Shown piece after piece: positions 34,440 through 46,233 of a DNA stretch of 64,000 bases (position 1 is the stretch's first letter; each line of letters begins with the position of its first letter). The stretch is from Trissonchulus latispiculum (Eukaryota; Nematoda; Enoplea; Enoplida; Ironidae). Under the pieces are notes generated by a model. The model saw only the letters and a list, made by a program, of their open reading frames with translations, ran no database searches and had not been told where the DNA came from. The DNA lies in NCBI GenBank assembly GCA_030248195.1, contig JASAND010004253.1, positions 40,223-104,222 on the forward strand, read 5' to 3'. A program made the position numbers and the translations under genes.

Positions 34440-36810
34440 CCTGCAAGTACGAATTTATATAGCGCGGCGGGAAATAAATTCCCGAATTTTCGTCTACATC
34501 ATTCGAAAGAGCGGGTCATTTTTAGTATATCTGCCTGCATCAAAACATATCAATATTTTTGAAACAATTCATGTCAAATCGACTTTTGAAAATTTTGTAT
34601 GTTTAACACGTATGTATATTCGTATATATAAACAGGCAAATTTTGGAAATTTGCTTAATTCCTGCAGTTTAAGCATCCTATCACATAGAAAACGTGTTTT
34701 TATTGAATTTAATGCCAAACCCGACCTATTCTAGTGAAGAATTGGCTATTTTTGACGAAATTGAAAAATTTGGCTTGAAATGGCACCATGTCAGATTTTG
34801 GCCACTTGGACCACGCATATTTATTTCAATAGTTATTTCAATGCACGAACATGAAATTTGCTATTTATTAAGAGATTTTTGTCTTATAGCATAGTTAAAC
34901 TTTACTACATATATAGCTTTAAAACTAAAATTTAAAATTATTTATACACGGTATGAATATGCTATATTTATATTATTCGATCGTATTTTACATTATATAT
35001 ATATATATACGAATTTCGATGAATCATTTAATCGAATGCAAGTTGACTTTTAAAGCAGATTTACTGGCAAATAAAATTTAATTTCTTAATTATATATAGT
35101 TAAGCTGAATTTTCAATTAAGCTAAATAAGTAGACAGAAACTGATTCCACGAAATTTTTGCGAGCACCAGAAACTGCTCTTACAGCTTTCGGCAAAATAA
35201 GTCAAAAACATGCTTAGTTTTTATCTGGCTTGTCTGATAATTTCTAGTCAATATCAAAAAGTTCATTTAACTTTACTAGAGCTCTAGGAAAAGTTGCAGC
35301 ATTTTCAAAACGCAAAATAAAATATAATGATGCCATTTACATTTTTAGAAAACAAAAGATATCTATTACCATTTTACTTTACTTTTATTTTCTATGTATA
35401 TATGTATTTCAGAAAAAATTAAAATTTTTCTGAAAATTACTGTTCTTGTACAAATTCCGTATTGTAAAATCTAATCTGGCTGTGAACTTAGGTAACATCA
35501 GCTATATACAAAATTGGACTTGTTTAGAACATCGGCTTTTAATTCCATAGCTTATTATATCTCGGTATAATTACTTTGTTATTGGAGTTTTCTGATTAAA
35601 ATGCAAATGTTTTTGCATGGTTGAAATTTTTCAGCGGGGGGTCTGGGGGCGGAGCCCCATAGTTGAAGAAAATTTTTGTTTTTGCAATAAAATTGGTCTT
35701 CGGATCTTTAATTGTTTTCATACAGAAGAACTGAGAAAATTTTTTAAAATTCTTGACATTTTTTAGGCAACAATGGTAATTTTCTCGAAAATCGGACGCA
35801 TTTCAAGCTTTTTCTTCATAAATGCAATAAATATGCGGTTAAAAAGAATAAAATTCGCGCCGAAGGCGAGAAATTTTTTGGTTTTTTGCCCTTTTTCCCT
35901 TCTCTCTCCTTAATTTTTTCTACCTTCGAATCGCGACGGGGGGGGCCGCCCCCCCCCCCCCCCCCGCCCCCCCCTGGATCCGCCCCTGGTTGAAATATAT
36001 GTACTTATATATATTTATATAAATTTTCATCCATTAAACATATATATATAAGCCAAAAGCATTTTTCACAGGTTTCAAAGAAAGTCGAAATGTACAATTT
36101 CTCCAGCTTGAATTAAACGAAATTTCTTCCTTTTGGCTAGCTTCATCAGGATTTTAAAATTTTAAATGATGTTTCTACAAAATATTTTTAAGAACCCTTG
36201 CTGTTTGTTCCATCCATAATTTTTAGTAATTCTGTTGATCTGCGCACTGGATTAATTACTAAACAAACAGCAATAAACTTAGTTCATATTTAAAGTCCAG
36301 TCTCGATTTAAACAATTAAAAACATTAAATTTAAGCTAAAACTGAAATTTGATTATACAGCAGCGCACTCTATAATTTGGAAATAGCATAGGTCGACGCC
36401 AAGGCTTCAATAATTTCAACTCAAGCATTAGTTATCTTTACCACTACTTAAATTTAAAAGTATCGACGGTAGTGTGCTATCTAATCTGAGCTATTAAGTA
36501 TTATTTTTGTTCTATAATATATTAAAATTCATAACAAGGATACATTAGACATTATTATTACAAATTCTAAACATCCTAAGTAATGTAATAGCGCCGCAGG
36601 CGAAAATTTTTGAATAAGTCATATTCTGGTTAGAAGAGAATCGCAGTTTTTCAGAAAGTTTTAAAGAAGTTTGATAAAATTTTTGAAAATTTTGATAAAA
36701 TTTTGCTTTTGATAATAGGCTAAAATTGGTTCCGGTTCCGGTACGTTTTCAAAAACCGGAACCGGAACCGGAACCAAAAAGTACCGGACCCGTAAATCAC
36801 AGACTCCCCG
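34440..36810 (-). mobile_element. Relative of the TA element at 41484-43290, reverse copy
   Basis: A diverged reverse copy of about 41484-43200; for example, AAAATTGGACTTGTTT near 35509 matches reversed sequence near 42450. It ends in GGTTCCGGTTCCGG repeats near 36730-36790. It is interrupted by a hAT-like MITE at 35628-35988. No protein is encoded. Confidence 0.68.
35628..35988. mobile_element. hAT-like MITE, TSD GTTGAAAT
   Basis: The flanks are GTTGAAAT at 35620-35627 and 35989-35996. The right end is GGATCCGCCCCTG (reversed CAGGGGCGGATCC). The left end is altered (TTTCAGCGGGGGG). The opposite palindrome arm near 37625-37635 holds the uninterrupted target (GCATGGCTGAAAATAT, reversed). It contains a GC-hairpin/A4T5 motif at 35856-35880. 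Confidence 0.75.
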
Positions 36811-36819
36811 ACCGCTCCC

Positions 36820-36843
36820 TATATATATATATATATATATTAT
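36820..36843. repeat. (AT)n microsatellite at palindrome centre
   Basis: About eleven AT units between the two head-to-head element copies. Confidence 0.9.
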
Positions 36844-36844
36844 T

Positions 36845-37680
36845 AGGGATCGACCGGAATTCCGGTTCCGGTTTTTGAAAACGTACCGGAACCGGAACCA
36901 ATTTTAGCCTATTGTCAAAAACAAAATTTTATTAAAATTTTCAAAAATTTTATCAAACTTCTTTAAAACTTTTGGAAAAACTGCGATTCTCTTATAACCA
37001 GAATATGTTTATTCAAAATTTTCGCCTGCGGCGCTATTGCATTACTTAGAATGTTTCGAATTTGTAATAATAATGTCTAATGTATCGTTGTTATGAATAT
37101 TAATATTATATATTATAAAACAAAAATAATACTTAATAACTCAGATTAGATAGCACAAGACCTCCGAAACTTTTAAATTTAAGTATATATATACCTAATG
37201 CTGAATTGAAATTAGTGAAGCCTTACCGTCGACCTATGCTATTTCAAAATTGTAGAGTGCGCTTGTCTTTGTAATCAAATGTCAGTTTAAGCTTAAATTT
37301 AATCTTTTTAATTGTTAAAATCGAGACTGGACTTTAAATATGGACTACGTAAGTTTGTTGCTCTTTGTTTAGTAATTAATCCAGTGCGCAGATGAACAGA
37401 ATTACTAAAAAATTATGGACGGAACAAATAGCAATGGTTTTTTAAAATCTTTTGAAGAAACGTCATTTAAAATTTAAAAATCCTGATGAAGCTAGCCAAA
37501 AATAAGAAATTTTGTTTAATTCAAGTTGGAGAAATTGTGCATTTCGGCTTTCTTTGAAACTTGTGAAAAATACTTTTTTGGCTTTATCTATGTTTAATGG
37601 ATGAAAATTTATATATATATATTTTCAGCCATGCAAAAACCATTTGCATTTTAATCAGAAAACTGCAAGAAAGAGAAGAG
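36845..37680 (+). mobile_element. Head-to-head partner of the TA-type element
   Basis: It starts GGGATCGACCGGAATTCCGG, then GGTTTTTGAAAACG and AACCGGAACC repeats. It is an inverted copy of about 35580-36810 minus the MITE there. The right end is truncated near 37680. Confidence 0.7.
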
Positions 37681-38290
37681 GAGGTAGGGAGAGAAGAAAT
37701 TAATAAGGAGAAAAGAAACTAATGGAAAGTTATTTTAATAATGGATATTTTTTATTTGGTGGAATTAAGGGGATGAGATAGGCGAGGAGATATAGGGGGA
37801 GTTGTGGGGAAATTTGGGGAATTCTCTATTATATTAGATTAAAATTAGTTATAGTAAGTTAAATTTTATTGTAGAATAAATAACCTTTAAAGAATGATAA
37901 TAAATATAGAAAGAAAATAGAGTAAAATATAGATGCCGTTATAGAAACGGCGAAAAATAAAAAATAACGGATAATAACGATAAATTTAAATTTAATTAAA
38001 CTATAAGATAAAGTAACTAGAAGAAATTTAAAATGGAATTAGGGGGAAAAATAAATGAAGTTATAAAGTAGAATGGAAAATGGAAAGAGGAAAAATTTGA
38101 TTTATGAGTAAAACTGGTTGGTTGTAAACCTCCGGGGTTTGGAGCGGGATAATATATATAATAGAGGAGGAAATATAAAGTAAAAAAAAAAAATAGAGAG
38201 AAAAAATTGAATTTAAATTTGGTTTGGATGGGAGAGGTTGATAGAAGATGGAGATGGAAAGATTTATGGGGTGTGGTGTTTTTTATATAT
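37681..38290. other. Purine-rich AT stretch without gene
   Basis: Rich in GGAGA, AAAGAAA and TAAATTTAAATT words. No coding or RNA feature seen. Confidence 0.5.
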
Positions 38291-38295
38291 ACAAG

Positions 38296-39090
38296 TAATA
38301 AAAATGCTCCTCCGGAGCATGAAAAAGTAATATGGGTGGTGGTGAGGTTGTAAAGTCAACAGAGGACTAGTCTTAAAAATGCTTAATAAGGGGGCTAGGT
38401 TCGAAAAAAGAAGAGGACTAGGTTGTGGGCGAATTAATATGGGCACAGCTTCGCCGAGCAACCCATATTCGCGGACTGAAAAAGTTATATATATACATAC
38501 GTATTACATATGTATATATACCAGTGTTCATTTTCAGGTACGGTGCGTAAATAATATGTATACAACTATGATAAACGAGTTTTAGTGGAAGCAAACATTT
38601 CTTTCGATAAACTCTTAATATTTACCGTGCATTTTAACCATTTATAAGAAAGTCTACACTTCAACAATAATTTCAGGACTCTCTCCGACGATCTTCTATT
38701 TCTATTGAACCGTTAGCGTTACAATCATAGCCTTGGTTCTTTCTAGTTGCTTGCCGTAGTCCAGCACAACCAAATTACTCATATAGTTTACGTATATATA
38801 AGCAAGCAACTTGCAGCGATTGTTTAACTGCTGGAATTGTTATTATTGACTGACAATAATGGCATTGTATATATATGACAATAACCATGGCGAAGCGTGA
38901 AAGCCCGCGAATATGGGTTGCTCGGCGAAGCTGTGCCCATATTAATTCGCCCACAACCTAGTCCTCTTCTTTTTTCGAACCTAGCCCCCATATTAAGCAT
39001 TTTTAAGACTAGTCCTCTGTTGACTTTACAACCTCACCACCACCCATATTACTTTTTCATGCTCCGGAGGAGCATTTTTATTACTTGTCC
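38296..39090. mobile_element. Element with near-identical 180-bp inverted arms
   Basis: The arms 38296-38475 and 38908-39090 are inverted copies with about one mismatch by eye. They start ACAAGTAATAAAAATGCTCC and include CGAATTAATATGGGCACAGC and TTCGCCGAGCAACCC. The central about 430 bp is AT-rich and non-coding. Related pieces occur near 58085-58170. No clear target duplication was seen. Confidence 0.78.
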
Positions 39091-39204
39091 TTCTGTCATT
39101 TTAAAGGATCCCTTTCCAGCAATGCGGCAATGGATACAAGGAGCTTGAACAGTGCAGTAGGTAGAGCAGAAAAGTGATTATATAAATAAAAGTGCCACTG
39201 AATT

Positions 39205-40395
39205 CTCACCTCCGCCCCAAGCTTCGACCGCTGCAACCTCTGTTTGTGGGTGGTATAAGGAGAAAACCTTTTCGCCTCGCCAAAGACTTCGACAGTATGC
39301 CCATCGTGTTCAGCGACACGGATTTACTATATGGGTACCGCCAGAGGGCCGAAAAACGCTGTTTTAGGGGGTTTGACCAGTGGTCATTGAGCCCCATAGG
39401 CCACAGTGACCACTGATCACTTCCCTCGATTTCGGCAATATGCCCATTGAAACGAGCGTAGTCGATTTACTATAAGTGCCCCCAACCAAACCGCCGAAAA
39501 GCGCTGTTTAAAGGGGTTTGACCACTGGTCAATAGGCCCATAGACCGTAGTGACCACTGGTCACTTTCCTCGATTTCGGCAATATACCCATTAAAACGAG
39601 TCTAGTCGATTTACTATAAGTGCCCCCAACCAAACCGCCGAAAAGCGCTGTTTAAAGGGGTTTGACCACTGGTCAATAGGCCCATAGACCGTAGTGACCA
39701 CTGGTCACTTCCCTCGATTTCGGCAATATGCCCATTAAAACGAGCGTAGTCGATTTACTATATATGCCCCCAACCGAAACGCCGAAAAACGCTGTTTTAA
39801 GGGGTTTGACCACTGGTCAATAGGCCCCATAGACCGTAGTGACCACTGGTCACTTCCCTCGATTTCGGCAATATGCCCATTGAAACGAGCGTAGTCGATT
39901 TACTATAAATGCCCCCAACCAAAACGCCGAAAAGCGCTGTTTCAAGGGGTTCGACCACTGGTCAATAGGCCCCATAGACCGTAGTGACCACTGGTCACTT
40001 CCCTCGATTTCGGCAATATGCCCAATGAAACGAGCGTAGTCGATTTACTATATATGCCCCCAACCAAAACGCCGAAAAACGCTGTTTAAAGGGGTTTGAC
40101 CACTGGTCAATAGGCCTCATAGACCGTAGTGACCACTGGTCACTTCCCTCGATTTCGGCAATATGTCCATTGAAACGAGCGTAGTCGATTTACTATGCCC
40201 CCAACTAAAACCCCGAAAAATGCTGTTTATAGTGAGTTTTCCCTACTTTGACCCTGGGCGAGGAACCACGGGAGCCATGCTGACCAGTGGTCACTTCGGG
40301 CGGTATCGGCAGTATGCTCATCGTTTTCAGCGACCCCGATTTACTATATATGGGTACCACCCCAAGGCCGAAAAACGCCATTTTTAGTGACTTTT
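39205..40395. repeat. 145-bp satellite array, about eight units
   Basis: TTCCCTCGATTTCGGCAATA recurs at 39421, 39564 (one base different), 39709, 39854, 39999 and 40144, a period of 143-145 bp. Each unit carries the dyad GTGACCACTGGTCAC. The first (about 39280-39420) and last (about 40275-40390) units are diverged from the middle ones but resemble each other (TTCAGCGAC, TTTACTATAT, GGGTACC). Confidence 0.93.
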
Positions 40396-41483
40396 AGGCC
40401 ATTTCTCGTAAAAGTGGGACTTAGAAACTTTTCGTCAAAACAGGTGAAAAATGCAAAGTTTAGGCCCATCTCCTGAAAGCTACAGAGCGAAATTAAAAAA
40501 TCCCCCTCGTTACTTTGTGCGCATAGTCCGAAATATTCAAATAAAATAAACCAAACCGATCTAGCTGCTAGCCTGTGAAAAAAAGTTGATTTCAACCGAA
40601 GTGCCAAAATAGCGAAAGTCCGACTTTGGGGCCTTGGCACAGAGCCAAAGTTGGCCGAGTGCCAAAATGACCTTCGTTTGGTAGCATGGGGGGATACTGT
40701 CTACCAACATATCATAGTAGCATTGGACCAAAATGCCCACATCGTTCCAACACTTCGCTAGAAAATGCACTTCCAATAAGCGTTATTAACCGAGAAAAAA
40801 AACAACCGCACGGTAACTCTCGCCTAGTGCAAAATTTCGAAGTTTCGAATTTTAACTAAAAGTATGGTGGTACTTGTAGTACTACTCGAGTACTTTACGA
40901 TGGTAACATTTTTATCCCTCCCGGGCCTCTAATTAGCTGGCACCAGGCCAACACTGTCTCCAGAGGGCCGCGCAGACGCCTTTATACCCATATTATGTAG
41001 GGGCGCTATCGCGCCCCTACATAAAGAGTTATCCAGATGTTGATCCAGCTCCATTTCCATATATATTTCCAGCTGCAGCAATTCTCAAATTCTCTTGAAG
41101 GAAAGTAAGCAATACGGCATTTTCGACTTACAAGGTTTTTGATAGTCACCTTTCAGTCGAAAAAACACAAATTGCATTCGGACGAGTGAAAAATCAAGGA
41201 GATTTACATTCCATTCACGCGTACCTAAACAAAAAATCCATCACATGAAAAGTAGAGAGGGGGTCTGCTGGCTAAAAAAGGAAGGGTACCCCCAGCAACA
41301 AACTGGGGTTTGCACAAAGTCAAACGTTTCGGAAGTTACGTAAATAATTGCATCACTGTGAGAAAATGTTACCAAAAATGAACATTTTTAGCAAAATTTA
41401 GCTAATTTTTTGACTTTCCGAACTTCCAAAACTTGTTGGATTAAACCGTCTATACATTTGTAGGTATACATATATACGTATTA
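40396..41483. other. No recognisable gene; one 26-nt hairpin
   Basis: No convincing frames. The hairpin at 40996-41021 is listed separately. GGGTACCCCCAGCAAC near 41285 and nearby sequence could not be assigned. Confidence 0.5.
40996..41021. other. 26-nt perfect hairpin
   Basis: TGTAGGGGCGC, loop TATC, then GCGCCCCTACA: an 11-bp stem with a 4-base loop, preceded by CATATTA. The same architecture occurs at 58716-58741 and 60801-60826. Confidence 0.85.
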
Positions 41484-43290
41484 GGGATCGACCGGAATTC
41501 CGGTTCCGGTTCCGGTACTTTTTGGTTCCGGTTCCGGTTTTTGAAAACGTACCGGAACCGGAACCAATTTTAGCTTATTATAAAAATTAAAATTTTATCA
41601 AAACTTTAAAATATTTTGTCAAATTTCTTTACACATTTTGAAAAATTGCGATCCTGTTCAAACCAGAATATTCTTTTCTCAAAAATTTTCGCCTGCGGCG
41701 CTATTGTGTGTCTGAGACTGTTTAGAATTAGTAATTGCAACCGTTAATTTATTGTTAAGAATATTACGTAATATATAGAATAAATGTAATATATACTTAG
41801 TTCAGAAAATTAGAACAGCTAGCACAAGTACGCCGATTCATTTTTAAAATTTAAGTATTGGTGGGAGATACTATGATATGTTAAAATATATTGAAGCCTT
41901 GGCGTAGACCTATGCTATTGCAGAATTATATAGTGCACTGTTGTGTAATCATATATGTCAGTTTTGGCTCAAATCTTATTTTTAATCGTTGAAATAGTAT
42001 GAAATATTTACATTTTTTCTGTTTGTTTAGTATTTAATTTAGCACAAACCGCAAAACTACGTAATTTAGCGCGGAGTGCAACATATTTATATGCTAAAAA
42101 CAATGGATGGAAACAAATAGCAAGGGTTTTAAAATATTTCAAAGAAATGTCATTTAAAATTCAAAAATCTAGATGAAGCTAGCCGAAAAGGAGAAATTTC
42201 GTTTAATTCAACAAGCAGAAATTAACGTTTAATTCTACGTTGTTTGAAACGTGTAAAAAGTACTTTAGTCTAATACGTATATATTTATATTTATAATATA
42301 CCTGCAGAAATGTCCAAAAATTTGCATTTTAAAATGAATTGCAATTTGCAAAAAACTCAGAAAACCCAATAACAAAATATAAAATTATAATATATACATT
42401 ACAGGTCACCTGTGGGAAAAATTTAAAAGCTGGTGTTCCAAACAAGTCCAATTTTTGAAGCTATCTAAGTTCAGCCAGATACAGCCAAATTTTAAGACAA
42501 GAAGAGCAATTTTCAGATAAATTTTTGAATTTCTCTCTTGAATTTATACAGAATAAATATAACTTAAGATTATATATAATATGAGAATAAAAGTACCTGT
42601 GGACAGCGTCATTTTTATTTTGTGTTTTGAACATGTTGCAACTTTTCTTGGAGCTCTGGTAAAGTTAGGTAATTGAAATTATTGATTATAACTAGAAATT
42701 AGCAGGCAAATGAAATAAAAATTAACATGTTCTGGCTTATTATGCCGAAAGCTTTTACAACAGTTTTTGATATTCGCAGATATTTCATGGGCTCAATTTT
42801 TATTATTTATTTATTTAGCTTAATATAATATTAAGATTAACTAAGAAATTAATTTTTATTTGCAAGTAAAAGTCCTTTAAATGTCAACTTGCATTCAATT
42901 AAATCATTCACCGAAAGTCGGTAAGTATAGTAAATATATACGCATTACGCCGCTTATTGTATCGCGAATGTGCTCGCGCGAAGTACTCATACCGTGTATA
43001 ATGAAAGTTTTAAATCTATATAGTAAAGTTTAAGTTATAGATACGTAATATAGAGTAAGACAAAATTCTCACTATAGCTTGCAAATTTCATCATCGTGCA
43101 CTGAAATAATTATAGGAATACAATTCAAACGTTGTTACCATGTTCTGGTGGCTATAAAAAAGCGAAAAATTGGACACAAATTGTCCAAAACGTCAGAAAA
43201 AATTTTCGATTTTTGTAGTGTTAAAGAGCTGGTTCCGGTTCCGGTTCCGGTTTTTTAAAGTCAGTTCCGGTTCCGGTTCCGGTCGATCCC
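41484..43290. mobile_element. TA-flanked element with GGTTCCGG ends
   Basis: The ends GGGATCGACCGGAA on the left and, reversed, GGGATCGACCGGAACCGG on the right are flanked by TA at 41482-41483 and 43291-43292. A TA target fits Tc1/mariner-like or related elements. Subterminal (GGTTCC)n repeats are present at both ends. It is 1807 bp with no transposase. It contains a GC-hairpin/A4T5 motif at 41681-41704. Confidence 0.75.
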
Positions 43291-43399
43291 TAATACGTAT
43301 ATACCATTGGTGTATATAACACATGGGCGCACCGGGGGGTTCCATTCGACCCCCGGCCCGGCAATATTGGGGTGGGAGAAGCAACAATTGAACTTGTAA

Positions 43400-43985
43400 T
43401 ATTCAAGGTATTTTTTAGGGTTTTGGGGGGGATTCCCGCCCGCCCTCCCGGGCCCGCGGGGGGGAAGAAATTTTAGGGGGGGGGGAAATTTTTTTTAAAA
43501 AAAAGCCAAAAATCAGGGCCGTATCCAGGGGGGTGGTCCAGGGGTCCGGACCCACCCCTTTTCGGAAGATTTTTAAATTTCCGGCTGTTTTGACCCAACT
43601 TTGACCATTTTTGTCAAAAAATTAGGTCCGAACCCTCCCCTTTTCGGGTTGAACCCCCTCCTTTTCAAAATCCTGAATACGTCCCTGCCAAAATTGGTAT
43701 TTTTTGGCGCATTTTGCACGTTGAAAAGCAAAAAGTTTTCAAAAATGCCAGGATTCAAGCTAAAAATAGCCTTTTTACGAAAAACTCTCCGGCGAAGCTG
43801 TAAAATTTTTGAAAATTTGCCAATTTGGCAAACATTTGGGCTCCCAAGTAATCCAGGGTGGGGGAAGCAAAAATCCCCTGAGCCTCAGGGCCTGAGGGGC
43901 GGTTTTTTTTGGGGAAGGCATGTTTCGTGGTCAATTTCGGTGGTCGCCCCCCCCCCCCGGTAATAAATATATGCCTTGATATTCG
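43400..43985. repeat. G-run module A, copy interrupted by a MITE
   Basis: Similar to 57195-57560: GGTATTTTTTAGGG, G runs, then GCCAAAAAT, GGTATTTTTTGGCG and the GC-hairpin motif near 43788. The MITE at 43514-43687 interrupts it. Confidence 0.75.
43514..43687. mobile_element. hAT-like MITE, 174 bp, TSD CCAAAAAT
   Basis: The ends CAGGGCCGTATCC and (reversed) CAGGGACGTATTC are inverted. The flanks CCAAAAAT (43506-43513) and CCAAAATT (43688-43695) differ by one base. The paralogous module at 57312-57330 reads GCCAAAAATGGTATTTTT without interruption and is the empty site. Confidence 0.82.
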
Positions 43986-44514
43986 GTCTCGGTATATAAC
44001 TCATTAGCGATTTTATGCATGAAACAGGTAAAATCGGCTTCACTGACTACGTACATATATCTGCCGTTATTTTTGCGATAATTTCTTACAATAAGTGAGG
44101 AAATCGAACATCAAAATTTGCAGCATCAGCTGGCTAGACTTTGTCAAATTTGTCAGTTTAATTGTTTGTATGCATATATAAATCTTTCGAACGAAATTAT
44201 ATCTCTCGAAATAAAATATATAAGCGTTGTTTCAGTATTTTTCCCGTTTCTCTTACTTCCAGAGTGCTTTTTGGCCACGTTAGCGTACGTAGCCAAACAG
44301 GCTCTCCGCTAAAATCAGGTTTTTACCTTATATATACCGAAAATTATGAAGTCCAAATGCCATTTTGAGTTGTTCACGTGGACGTGAAAGGGCGTTTTTA
44401 AACTTGCTATGTGAACGACGTCTGAGCAATCAAGAACCATTTTTGTGAATTTGGCAGGAAAACCGAAAACCAAAATGTTTAGAAAACCCCGGGAAATGTC
44501 TGGAAAGCAAGTCA
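43986..44514. other. No recognisable gene
   Basis: AT-rich sequence. The short open frames overlap in several frames and show no motifs. Confidence 0.5.
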
Positions 44515-45440
44515 ATGTGATTCATAAAAAGTCTGGAAAAAGTTTAGAAAATTTTCGGACAGAAGTTGGAAATAGTCTGGAAAGTAAACCAGATCGATTC
44601 AGAAAAAACCTGGAAAAATCCTAGAAAACGTCTTGAAAATGTCCGGAAAATGTCTGGAAAGTAAACCAGATTGATTCAGAAAAACATGTGAAAAGTCTAG
44701 AAATGTCTGGAAAATGTCCGGGAAAAGTCTGGAAAGTTAACCAGGATGATTGACAAAACCCAGGAAAAAGCCAAGAAAAAGTCTTGAAAATGTCCGGAAA
44801 AGGTCTTGAAAGTAAATCAGATTGATTCAGAAAAAACCTGGAAAAAGCCTAGAAAAAGTCTTGAAAATGTCCGGCAAAAGTCTGGAAAATGTCTGGAAAC
44901 TAAACCAGATTTATTCAGGAAAACTTGGAAAAGGTCTGGAAAATGTCCGGAAAATGTCTAGAAAGTAAACCAGATTGATTCGGAAAAAGCCTAGAAAAGT
45001 CTTGAAAATGTCAGGAAAAAGTCTGGAAAATGTCTGGAAAGTAAACCAGATTGATTCAGAAAAAATTGGAAAATTCCTAGAAAAAGTCTGGAAAATGTCC
45101 GGAAAAAGTCTGGAAAATGTCTGGAAAGTAAATCAGATTGATTCAGAAATACCTGGAAAAAGCCTAGAAAAAGTCTGGAAAATGTCCGGAAAAAGTCTGG
45201 AAAATGTCTAGAAAGTAAACCAGATTGATTCAGAAAAAACCTGGAAAAAGTCCGGAAAATTTGAAAATTTAGACAAAAATCTGGAAAAAGTCAGGAAAAA
45301 GTCTGGAAAATGTCTGGAAAAAAGTTAGAAAAAGTCTGGAAAATGTCTCAAAAATCCCTGGAAAATCTCTGGAAAAACCCTGGAAAAATGTTTTCCAGAC
45401 TTTTTCCAGATATTTTCTGGAATAAGTTTTCCTGTGATTG
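44515..45440. repeat. Minisatellite CTGGAAAAAGT with longer period
   Basis: Tandem GTCTGGAAAATGTCCGGAAA variants, grouped into about nine larger units of roughly 65-90 bp by the spacer AAACCAGATTGATTCAG. Repeated-peptide frames (WKMSGKSLENV) are by-products. Confidence 0.9.
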
Positions 45441-46035
45441 CTACCTCAGGAAATTAAAAAAATGGCAGAAAAATGCAAAATTTTCTGTATTTTAACGCTT
45501 TTTTCGTCAAACAAGACTTGTTTTTATATTTTTAGGCGTTTTCACACGATGTTAAAGCGATTCTAAGCCAAAATTTGAGGAAAAATTTTAAAAAATGAAC
45601 ATTTTTGGGCAAAATTTAGCTTACTTTTTGGCTCCAAAAAGGGCTGGGGGGGTTGGGCGGGGGTAGCCGAAAGTTGGGGTGGGGAAGGGGACGTCGAAAA
45701 TTTTGGGGGGGGGCATAGGGGGTGGAAAATTTTGGGGGCAGTACCCCTCACCCATAGTTTCACCGGAAATTTTGGTTGGGGGAGGGTAAACTTCGAAAAT
45801 TTGGCGGTCGACTCCCGAAATGTGATGGGGAGTACCCCCATCCAACCCCCCCCCAAATTGCTACCTCAGGAAATTAAAAAAATGGCAGAAAAATGCAAAA
45901 TTTTCTGTATTTTAACGCTTTTTTCGTCAAACAAGACTTGTTTTTATATTTTTAGGCGTTTTCACACGATGTTAAAGCGATTCTAAGCCAAAATTTGAGG
46001 AAAAATTTTAAAAAATGAACATTTTTTGGCAAAAT
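45437..46035. repeat. Exact 171-bp direct repeat flanking a G-run module
   Basis: 45437-45607 and 45857-46027 are identical by eye over about 171 bp (offset exactly 420 bp) and begin ATTGCTACCTCAGGAAATTA. Between them lies a copy of the G-run module of 30007-30230. This looks like a recent tandem duplication or a pair of direct terminal repeats. Confidence 0.85.
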
Positions 46036-46233
46036 TAGCTAACTTTTTGGTCCCAAAAAGTGCTGGGGGGGGGGGGTTCGGCTGGGCTTTTTCTAGGCGA
46101 AAAAAGTGGGGGTGGGGAGAGTGGAGGAGCCCTCCCCCCCACTGGTGGGGGGGACTCAAAAGTGGGGGGAATCCAAAGTGGTCTAAAATTAGACTTAATT
46201 ATATTATATATTAGCCTGTTTTCTACATATATA
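46036..46233. other. G-run stretch
   Basis: Contains GGCTTTTTCTAGGCG and runs of G and C; no gene. Confidence 0.5.

Noticed and set aside
39205..40395. Regular 145-bp repeats considered as a CRISPR array
   Set aside because: The whole unit repeats; there are no unique spacers and the genome is eukaryotic.
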